Origin: Thiodiazotropha sp037384425
Lineage (GTDB): Bacteria; Pseudomonadota; Gammaproteobacteria; Chromatiales; Chromatiaceae
Direction of reading: 5' to 3'
Assembly (NCBI GenBank): GCA_037384425.1
Contig: JARROA010000006.1
Location: 1 to 64,000 of the forward strand
DNA: 64,000 nt
The notes beneath the pieces were generated by a model. The model ran no database searches, was not told where the DNA came from, and worked only from the letters and a program-made list of their open reading frames with translations. A program made the position numbers and the translations under genes. Shown one piece after another: positions 33,422 to 40,694 of this stretch (positions within the stretch are counted from its first letter, which is position 1; each line of letters begins with the position of its first letter).

Positions 33422-34519
33422 ATGTACGATGACTTCTACAAGCTCAGCGGAAAGCCATTTCAGCTGACCCCCGACCACAAGTTCTTCTTCAACAGCAAGG
33501 GGCACAACCGGGCCATGGCCTATCTGCGCTATGGACTCGAGCAGGGCGAGGGCTTCATCGTCATCACCGGCGGCATCGGCACCGGCAAGACCACCCTGGT
33601 CCGCAATCTGTTCGACGAACTCGACGGTATGAACGTGATGGCCGCTCAGCTGGTCACCACCCAGGTCGATCCGGACGATATGCTGCGCATGGTCTGCGCC
33701 TCTTTCGGCCTGGCCCACGAAGGTCAGAACAAGGCCACCCTGTTGCACAACCTGGAAGCCATCGCGCGGGCGCGCCACGCTGAAGGCAAACAGATGCTGC
33801 TGGTGGTCGACGAAGCGCAGAACCTACCCGCCCGTTCAGTCGAGGAGCTGCGCATGCTCTCCAACTTTCAGGTCGACAACCGGGCACTGGTGCAGACCTT
33901 CCTGCTCGGTCAGGAGGAGTTCAAACGCACCCTGCAGAGCCCCGGTATGGAACAGGTGCGCCAACGCATCATCGCCTCCTATCACCTGGAGCCGTTGAGT
34001 GCCGACGAGACGGAGAAGTATATCCTGCACCGGCTGCAACTGGTCGGCTGGAAGGACGACCCCACCTTCGACGAGGGTGTCTTCCGCATGATTTTTGAAT
34101 TCACCGGTGGTGTGCCGCGACGTATCAACGCCATGTGCGACCGCCTGATGCTGTACGGCTGCCTCGAGGAGCTGCACCATCTGGAAAAAGATGCCGTCCT
34201 CTCGGTGATGCAGGAGCTGGAGCAGGAGGTCAGCTTCGATCCACCTCCCGGAGAAGCGGACACTCAGGGCCAGGAGTCACTCGAACCGCCGAGGGCTTCC
34301 GTCTCACCACTGAGACCCTCGGGCAAGGGCGGTAATCAAGCCACCGCTGCACGACCGGCCACGTCCCCGGTACCGCATGCGGACGAGTTGATCTACCGCA
34401 TTCAGGAGCTGGAGAAGGAACTCGACGACCTGCGCCAGACGGTGCGCAAAGAGCAGAAACTGCTGCGCAAGGCGATTCTGCTGCAGATGGACCTGGACGA
34501 GTTCGAGGACTTCAATTAG
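33422..34519 (+). CDS. XrtA/PEP-CTERM-type secretion ATPase (ExeA/GspA-like)
   Basis: The 365-residue protein opens 'MYDDFYKLSGKPFQLTPDHK' and has Walker A 'GGIGTGKTT' (residues 50-58) and Walker B 'LLVVDEAQNL' with Asp130-Glu131. This is the AAA-type ATPase of the PEP-CTERM/exosortase exopolysaccharide loci, related to ExeA and MshM. A low-complexity linker (about 275-320) and a C-terminal coiled coil ('IQELEKELDDLRQTVRKEQK') follow. No exosortase, PEP-CTERM or polysaccharide genes are nearby, so it is an orphan in this window. Its TAG stop is the first three bases of the MITE-like repeat. Confidence 0.85.
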   Translation: MYDDFYKLSGKPFQLTPDHKFFFNSKGHNRAMAYLRYGLEQGEGFIVITGGIGTGKTTLVRNLFDELDGMNVMAAQLVTTQVDPDDMLRMVCASFGLAHEGQNKATLLHNLEAIARARHAEGKQMLLVVDEAQNLPARSVEELRMLSNFQVDNRALVQTFLLGQEEFKRTLQSPGMEQVRQRIIASYHLEPLSADETEKYILHRLQLVGWKDDPTFDEGVFRMIFEFTGGVPRRINAMCDRLMLYGCLEELHHLEKDAVLSVMQELEQEVSFDPPPGEADTQGQESLEPPRASVSPLRPSGKGGNQATAARPATSPVPHADELIYRIQELEKELDDLRQTVRKEQKLLRKAILLQMDLDEFEDFN

Positions 34520-34775
34520 GGCCTATTAACACTAATCCGATACGCCCTGCTGGAGCTGTTTTTGCGCCCAGCAAGGCAAAATGAGTGTGGTGTAGCCCGG
34601 CTACATAAGCGAATGATAGCGCCGCTGGGTGCAAAAACAGCCCCAGCCCTTCGGGTTGCGTCTGAAAAAGCGCCACTCGTCGTTCATTTGGAATGACCAA
34701 ACTTCTCTCCTCGCGCATTGATTGGCTCTTTTTCAGGCGCAACAGGGCGTATCGGATTAGTGTTAACAGGCCCTA
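34517..34775. repeat. MITE-like element with multiple stems
   Basis: Terminal inverted repeats of 33 bases (34517-34549 and 34743-34775) match with one difference, starting 'tagggcctattaacacta' and ending 'agtgttaacaggcccta'. Inside, 34555-34572 pairs with 34624-34641, and 34656-34670 pairs with 34728-34742, each with one mismatch. The ends are flanked by or include TA, which would fit a TA target duplication as made by IS630/Tc1-type enzymes. No ORF is inside. The first bases TAG form the stop of the ATPase gene. A related end occurs at 11634-11660. Confidence 0.85.
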
Positions 34776-34797
34776 GGCAAGCGGCAACGGCCCCGGC

Positions 34798-35022
34798 TCA
34801 GTCGAGCGCCGGCCCGATAATCACGTCGATCGGCTCGAATCCCCTTGCCTCCAGGGCCTCGGCGATATCCTCCCAACGGCAGTTCTCGGTGCACTCTTCG
34901 GCCTGCGCGATGATACCGGTAGCAAAACGGTAGGCTTCATGCTGCTCAAGGTCGTAGGGAATCTTCACCAGCCGGATACGTTCGAACTTCTCGCTTGGCA
35001 ATATCATCAACTTATCGTTCAT
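34798..35022 (-). CDS. Small hypothetical protein with a Cys-x3-Cys pair
   Basis: The 74-residue protein is not recognised. It has a basic N-terminal third ('SEKFERIRLVKIPYD'), a central helix with 'AEECTENCRWEDIAEALEA' (two cysteines three residues apart) and an acidic end 'PIDVIIGPALD'. There is no signal peptide or membrane segment. The ATG has GGAG upstream in 'gatggagcgagc'. It is flanked by the MITE-like element downstream and the GGDEF-EAL gene, which reads toward it, upstream. Codon use looks normal, so I think it is real. Confidence 0.55.
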   Translation of the reverse strand: MNDKLMILPSEKFERIRLVKIPYDLEQHEAYRFATGIIAQAEECTENCRWEDIAEALEARGFEPIDVIIGPALD

Positions 35023-35133
35023 GCTCGCTCCATCCCCTGACTGTGGCGGGATCTACAAGTTATTGTCTGGATGATAGTCGAAAACCCGTTCCGACTCATT
35101 GATCCAGGACCTGTTAAACCCCATCCGGCAGGC

Positions 35134-38100
35134 TCAGGAGCGAACGTTGTCCAGAGTTTTTCGGAAAGCATGCTCCCGCAACAGCGGCGCAATCTGCTCT
35201 GCGGGCCTGGGTTTCGAAAACAGATACCCCTGGGCCTCGTCACAACCGATCTGACAGAGAAAGGCAAGCTGGCTGGCCTGCTCCACCCCCTCTGCGAGCA
35301 CGCGCACGCCAAGGCTCTGACCCATGGCCACCACAGTGCGGATGATCGCCCGGTCACCCTCGTCGCTCTCAATGTCGCGGATGAAGGATTTGTCGATCTT
35401 GAGTGTTGTGACCGGGAGATGCTTGAGCCGCAGCAGGGACGACTCGCCAATACCGAAGTCATCGATCGAGAGCTCGAAACCCATGTCCACCAGCAGTTTC
35501 CAGAATTCATCGTCGAAACTCTTCTCCAGCAATCCGCTCTCCGGAATCTCCAGCTCGACCCGGTTGGGTGAAATACCACTAACCTCGACGGTGCGGCCGA
35601 TCTGGTCGTAGGCATCCGCGCTGTTGAAGGTATGGGAATCGATGTTGATGGCGATGCGCCCCGGCTCCAAGCCGGCATCCAGCCACTCCTGCAGCTGGCG
35701 GCAGGATTCGGTTATCACCCAATGCGTAATGTCACGCATGACGCCGCCTTCGTGTGCAACGGCAAGGAACTCCGAAGGATTGAGTAGCCCGCGTTGCGGA
35801 TGTTGCCAACGCAGCAGGGCTTCCAGGCCAGTCACCCGTCCCGTGCGCAGATCGACTTTTGGCTGATAGTGGAGCAGGAAATCCTCGTCGAGCAAGGCGT
35901 TGTGCAGGTCGATCTCAAGGCTGAACCGATCCTCCTCCCGTTTCGCCATGGCCTGGGTAAAGTACTGAAAACCGTTACGCCCCTCCCGCTTCGCCATATA
36001 CATCGCCGAATCCGCGTTTTTCAGCAGTTGCGTCACATCAAAGCCGTCGTCCGGATAGATCGCGATGCCGATGCTGGTCGTCACATGCAGGGTATGGTGT
36101 TCGATCACGACCGGTTGACTCAGCAGGCTGATGACCTTGCGTGCCACCCGAGCCGGGCTGTCCTCATGCGCGAAATCCTCCAGCATGATGATGAACTCAT
36201 CACCGCCGAGCCGCGCCACCTCGTCATCGCTGCGCACCGCATCCCGCAAGCGCCTGGCACTCGTTTCCAGCACTCTGTCGCCGATCACATGACCCAACGT
36301 ATCGTTGATCTTCTTGAAGCGATCGAGGTCCAGGTAGAGCAGTGCCAGACGTCGCCTGCACCGCTCCGCATGACCCAGTGCGTGATCGAACATCTCGAGA
36401 AACGCCGCCCTGTTGTGCAGCCCGGTCAGCGGATCATGGTAGGCCAGCTTGCGCAGCACCTGCTCCTGCCGCAACTTCTCAGTGATATCGCTAAAGGTGG
36501 CCACATAGCCGGTGATCACGCCGTCGGGTCGACTGACGGCGGCGATACGCAGATGCTCGGGATAGACCTCACCGCTTTTACGGCGGTTCCAGACCTCACC
36601 CTCCCAACCGCCATCCCGGCTGATACTTTGCCACAGTTGCTCATAGAAGGCTTGATCGTGGCGCCCCGACTTGAGCAGTCGGGGTGTCTGCCCGATGACT
36701 TCCGTCTCGCTGTAACCCGTGATCTGAGTGAACGCCCGGTTCACCGCCTGAATTTCGCCATTCGGACCGGTCACCATGACCGCTTCGGCCAGACTGCTGA
36801 AGGCCACGTCGCTGCGCTGCAGGCGTGCCTTGTCCTCATACTCGGCGGTGATATCGCGAAACAACACCACTGAACCGGTCAGGGTATCGTCCGACCAGAA
36901 GGGGGAGCTGACCACGCTGACCCGGATAGTCACCCCGTCGCTACGGCGAAAATGCTCATCGGTACTGCGGTAGATCTCTCCGGATAGGGCCCGCAGCCGA
37001 ATCGGACAGAACTGGGAGAGCGGCGGTTGCCTTTCCGAATGGGTATGGAACAGGGTATGCGCTTCGGCACCGATCAGCACATCCTCGTCATAGCGAAGGA
37101 TCTCGCAGGCCATCGGATTGACGTAGATGATCTTCCCCATCTCGTCCATGACGTACATGCCTTCCGCCATATGATCGCTGATGGTTCGCAATCGCCGGTT
37201 AGAATCGAGCCAACGGCGCACGGCCACCGCCGCCAACAGGATCAGGAGCGTACCCACAATAAAGGCGCTCAAGTGGGAGCGTCTTAGGTACTCGACATCG
37301 CGCATCGGAATCGAGGTGAGGATATAGGCGGAAGTCCGATCCAGACTGTCCCGGACAGGACGCAGTATGCTTGCGTAGCAGTCACCCAGGCCTCGGCAGA
37401 AGACCCGGTTCAAGCGCCTGCCCTCACTCAGCACCTGGGGCAACTGTGTATCCTCCAGCAACCGTTCGTACAACCAAGCCACACTGTCAGGTCTCCCGTC
37501 GCGATCCACCGCCTCCTGCTCGACAATAAAATCGGGGCTGATCTCTGACTCGCGAAAGAGGGCATGCGAACTTGGATGACTCACCGCCTGATACAGATCT
37601 TTGCGCACCAGAAACTGAATATCGCTCCCGGCATGGTCTTCGACAGTGTTCAGGGCCTGCTTGATCGCTTTGAAGGAGAGACAGAAATCCACCGCCCCCA
37701 CCACCACGCCCTGATGACGCAAGGGGAAGGCGAAACGAAACCCCGGATAGACACGACCGTTCTCGAGCACACCATTATGTACCTCGCCCTGCAGCACCCT
37801 CTTCAGCAGCGGTCGTTGAAGGCTGATAGGGTCAGCGTAGAGATCGGGGCGGTTGAAGCGCAGAAATGAGCGGCCATCAGCCAGGACAAACTGCAGCTCG
37901 CGGAAGTCGTTACTCTGCAACTGACTGAAAGTAGAATAAAACTCCCGGTACAGCCGACCACGCAAGCGGGCCTGTCCCTGTGCGTCCGCCTGCTGGGCCA
38001 GCGCCAGTGCCGCGGTCACTTCCTTGCGGTCGAAAAGGTTGTCGTAGAGTACCTCCAGCATGCGTTGATAGCTGCTCAACCGGCTGGCGATTGCCGCCTC

Positions 38101-38220
38101 CTGAGAACTCTCTATGAAGTACTGTCGCGTCTGCACTTCGCGCCCATAGTTCGCCAACAGCAGCAGGGCCAGCAGAATCACCAGTCCCGAAACAACCAGC
38201 GAAAAGCGCATGCCTCTCAC
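35134..38220 (-). CDS. Membrane sensor PAS-PAS-GGDEF-EAL protein
   Basis: The 1028-residue protein has two membrane helices (about residues 7-24 and 317-336) around a roughly 290-residue extracytoplasmic sensor, two PAS domains (about 345-460 and 470-585), a GGDEF domain with intact 'GGDEF' (672-676) and an I-site 'RSDD' five residues before it, and an EAL domain (about 770-1015) with 'EALLRW', 'DDFGIGESSLLRL' and 'EGVEQ'. Both c-di-GMP synthesis and breakdown look possible, though one site may be regulatory. The GTG at 38220 is chosen: it overlaps the PhnD-like stop (GTGA) and has GGAGG seven bases upstream. The ATG at 38211 is the alternative. Confidence 0.92.
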   Translation of the reverse strand: MRGMRFSLVVSGLVILLALLLLANYGREVQTRQYFIESSQEAAIASRLSSYQRMLEVLYDNLFDRKEVTAALALAQQADAQGQARLRGRLYREFYSTFSQLQSNDFRELQFVLADGRSFLRFNRPDLYADPISLQRPLLKRVLQGEVHNGVLENGRVYPGFRFAFPLRHQGVVVGAVDFCLSFKAIKQALNTVEDHAGSDIQFLVRKDLYQAVSHPSSHALFRESEISPDFIVEQEAVDRDGRPDSVAWLYERLLEDTQLPQVLSEGRRLNRVFCRGLGDCYASILRPVRDSLDRTSAYILTSIPMRDVEYLRRSHLSAFIVGTLLILLAAVAVRRWLDSNRRLRTISDHMAEGMYVMDEMGKIIYVNPMACEILRYDEDVLIGAEAHTLFHTHSERQPPLSQFCPIRLRALSGEIYRSTDEHFRRSDGVTIRVSVVSSPFWSDDTLTGSVVLFRDITAEYEDKARLQRSDVAFSSLAEAVMVTGPNGEIQAVNRAFTQITGYSETEVIGQTPRLLKSGRHDQAFYEQLWQSISRDGGWEGEVWNRRKSGEVYPEHLRIAAVSRPDGVITGYVATFSDITEKLRQEQVLRKLAYHDPLTGLHNRAAFLEMFDHALGHAERCRRRLALLYLDLDRFKKINDTLGHVIGDRVLETSARRLRDAVRSDDEVARLGGDEFIIMLEDFAHEDSPARVARKVISLLSQPVVIEHHTLHVTTSIGIAIYPDDGFDVTQLLKNADSAMYMAKREGRNGFQYFTQAMAKREEDRFSLEIDLHNALLDEDFLLHYQPKVDLRTGRVTGLEALLRWQHPQRGLLNPSEFLAVAHEGGVMRDITHWVITESCRQLQEWLDAGLEPGRIAINIDSHTFNSADAYDQIGRTVEVSGISPNRVELEIPESGLLEKSFDDEFWKLLVDMGFELSIDDFGIGESSLLRLKHLPVTTLKIDKSFIRDIESDEGDRAIIRTVVAMGQSLGVRVLAEGVEQASQLAFLCQIGCDEAQGYLFSKPRPAEQIAPLLREHAFRKTLDNVRS

Positions 38221-38927
38221 GGTGTTGCCTCCAACCACACCGGCAAGCTCTCAACCGCGTCCAGCACGCCCTGATAGTCACAGTTGGATGGCGCCTCGGC
38301 ACCGTTTCGGAGGCTGTGTCCCCAACCCTTCATCTGTTCCCAGCCGGCTTCACTCGTCACCGGCTCGAGTCTCAACAACGCCTCACGCAAGCGTTCGATT
38401 TCGTCCGCCGACAGTTGGCGACGATTGGCATACACCCCAAAGCCGGGGAATGGGGGACTGACGGTCAGAATCCTCAGATCGAGGTGGCGGTATCTCTCCG
38501 CGATCGACGTCTTGATACCGGCGAGATCGTACTCTCCCCGTACCACACCCAAGGCAGCCTCGGTGTGGCTGCCGGCATAACTGAAGCGGATTCCCGGGTC
38601 ATCGAGACGCCTCCCGGAAGACGCGAGCATTTGCGAGACAGCTAGGTAGCCGCAGGTCGAGAAGGGCTGGGTCAGGCCGATATGCAGCCCCTGCGCATGC
38701 GCCAGATCGAGCTGGCGCCCACCCATTACGACCAGAGAGCAGGTGTAGCTGCTCAGGCCATCGGCCTCTCTGAAACAGGCCAACGGCTCAACATCGTGAT
38801 CGGATTTGGCCAGCAATGCATAGGGCAGGGGCCCGAGGTAGGCAAGATCGATCTGGTCGTTGCGAAATGCTTCCAAGAGATCGCTGTAGTCTTCGAAATC
38901 GATCAGCTCGACCGGTCGACCGACTTG
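38217..38927 (-). pseudogene. 5'-truncated PhnD-like periplasmic binding protein gene
   Basis: The open frame encodes 236 residues of a phosphate/phosphonate-binding (PhnD-like) protein. It begins within the domain at 'VGRPVELIDFEDYSDLLEAF' and continues with 'IDLAYLGPLPYALLA' and 'GLTQPFSTCGYLAVSQML'. The family starts some 50-60 residues earlier with a signal peptide. Here a TGA at 38928-38930 cuts the frame and no matching N-terminus is visible upstream in any frame. A TTG at 38876 is the only internal start of note. Without export it could not work as a periplasmic sensor. The gene is coupled to the GGDEF-EAL gene, for which it was probably the ligand-binding partner. Confidence 0.75.
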
Positions 38928-39240
38928 TCAGGTTGTCAAAGGCACAAAACGATGATTACGGGACCCAGTATTTCATTCCGCGAGCCGGGAAAGCCTGCAA
39001 ATCCAACCGGCATTTCCCTGGAATCGGGCCGTGTACACCAGTGACTGGCGCCCGAAACCCCGTATCAAGTAAGGTTATCGGCCACGGTAGCGAGTTCTTG
39101 ACGTCACACGGGATAGCCCGTAAGCGGAACACGGGCTGGCCGGAGTACCGGCCGATTACATGGAATGTGTACTGCCGGTAGCAGTACCGGCAGTACGCCT
39201 GATGGCGGTGGGATAGGTTGGGTATGTTTCAGCTGGCCCA
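38928..39240. other. Unidentified non-coding region with hairpins
   Basis: About 310 bases separate the truncated gene from gltD. No gene is supported; short frames are interrupted by stops. Its left part replaces the expected 5' end of the PhnD-like gene, so it may be foreign or rearranged DNA. Its right part holds the perfect hairpins listed at 39138-39196. Confidence 0.5.
39138..39196. repeat. Two perfect tetraloop hairpins
   Basis: GGCCGG-AGTA-CCGGCC at 39138-39153 is followed by a 12-base stem at 39169-39180 paired with 39185-39196 (arm GTACTGCCGGTA, loop GCAG). The two share the CCGGTA/TACCGG core. A smaller hairpin ACGGG/CCCGT (39108-39121) precedes them. They lie 45 bases beyond the gltD stop and lack a U run, so they are not classical terminators. 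They may be REP-type units. Confidence 0.65.
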
Positions 39241-40692
39241 CTACCAGATGGGCAGGTCGCTACTTCCCATCAGGTATTCGTCGACGGCGCGAGCGCACTG
39301 ACGACCCTCGCGGATGGCCCAGACCACCAGTGACTGGCCACGACGCATATCACCGGCGCTGAAGACACCATCGATGGAGGTCTTGTAGGCGTTGCTGCCT
39401 TCGGTTGCAGCCTTCACATTCCCACGACCGTCGAGTTCGACTCCCAGCTCCTCGATCATGCCCTCGTGCACGGGATGGACAAAGCCCATGGCCAGGGTCA
39501 CCAGTTCCGCCTTCAGCTCGAACTCCGAGCCGGCGACTTCAGACATCTGCCAGCTACCCTGCTCGTCCTTGTTCCACTCCACCTTGATGCACGTCACACC
39601 GGCCAGATTGCCGTTGCCGTCATCGACGAAGGCCTTGGTGGCGACCTGCCACATGCGCTCACAACCCTCTTCCTGGGAACTGGAGGTACGCATCCGGTTG
39701 GGCCAGTTGGGCCAGGTGGTACCCTTGTTCTCTTGCTCCGGTGGCCGGGGCAGGATCTCGAGTTGGGTCACCGATGCGGCGCCATGGCGGTTGGAGGTGC
39801 CGATACAGTCGGAGCCGGTGTCACCACCGCCGATCACCACCACGCGCTTGCCCTCGGCGGAGATGAAGTTCTCCACCTTGTCGCCCTGCACCCGGTGGCT
39901 GTTGGAACGCAGGAAATCCATGGCGAAGTGAACACCATTGAGTTCGCGACCCGGGATCGGCAGATCGCGCGGTTTTTCGGCGCCCCCCGCGAGCACCACG
40001 GCGTCGAACTCGTCGAGCAGCTGCTTCACCTGTATATCGACGCCGATATGGATGTTGGTCTTGAACTCGACACCCTCGGTACGCATCTGCGCCATACGGC
40101 GGTCGATGACCTTCTTGTCGAGCTTGAAATCGGGGATGCCGTAGCGCAGCAGACCACCGATCCGGTTCTGCTTCTCATACAACACCACGCCATGGCCGGC
40201 TCGGGCCAGCTGCTGGGCGGCCGCCATGCCGGCGGGACCGGAACCGACCACCGCGACCCGCTTGCCGCTCTTGTGCTCGGCGATCTGGGGCTTCACCCAG
40301 CCCTCCTGCCAGGCCTTTTCGATGATGCTGTACTCGATGGTCTTGATGGTGACCGGCTCGTCTTCCAGGTTCAGGGTGCAGGCCGCCTCGCAGGGGGCGG
40401 GGCAGATCCGGCCTGTGAACTCGGGGAAGTTGTTGGTGCTATGGAGCACCTCGATGGCGGCCCGCCAATCGGTCTTGTAGACCAGGTCGTTCCAGTCAGG
40501 AATGATGTTGTTCACCGGACAGCCCTGGTGGCAGAAGGGGATACCGCAGTCCATGCAGCGGGCGCCCTGCTGGCTCACCGCCTCGTCGGTCATTGGAATC
40601 ACGAACTCCTGGTAGTGGGTGAGGCGATCGGCGACCGGAGCGTATGTCCGGTCCTGGCGTGCGATCTCTTTGAATCCCGTTGGCTTCCCCAT
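39241..40692 (-). CDS. Glutamate synthase small subunit
   Basis: GltD, 483 residues, is the FAD/4Fe-4S subunit that passes electrons from NADPH to GltB. The N-terminal cluster ligands are in 'CMDCGIPFCHQGCP' (near residues 47-60) and 'CPAPCEAAC' (near 97-105). 'VAVVGSGPAGMAAAQQLARA' is the FAD-binding turn, and 'VVVIGGGDTGSDC' the NAD(P)-binding turn. The ATG is 2 bases after the gltB stop, so the two are one operon on the minus strand. Length is standard. Confidence 0.97.
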   Translation of the reverse strand: MGKPTGFKEIARQDRTYAPVADRLTHYQEFVIPMTDEAVSQQGARCMDCGIPFCHQGCPVNNIIPDWNDLVYKTDWRAAIEVLHSTNNFPEFTGRICPAPCEAACTLNLEDEPVTIKTIEYSIIEKAWQEGWVKPQIAEHKSGKRVAVVGSGPAGMAAAQQLARAGHGVVLYEKQNRIGGLLRYGIPDFKLDKKVIDRRMAQMRTEGVEFKTNIHIGVDIQVKQLLDEFDAVVLAGGAEKPRDLPIPGRELNGVHFAMDFLRSNSHRVQGDKVENFISAEGKRVVVIGGGDTGSDCIGTSNRHGAASVTQLEILPRPPEQENKGTTWPNWPNRMRTSSSQEEGCERMWQVATKAFVDDGNGNLAGVTCIKVEWNKDEQGSWQMSEVAGSEFELKAELVTLAMGFVHPVHEGMIEELGVELDGRGNVKAATEGSNAYKTSIDGVFSAGDMRRGQSLVVWAIREGRQCARAVDEYLMGSSDLPIW

Positions 40693-40694
40693 GA

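Noticed and set aside
39061..39200. Group II intron or attC recombination site
   Set aside because: Hairpins are present, but no domain V sequence, intron protein, integrase or matching flanks could be seen.
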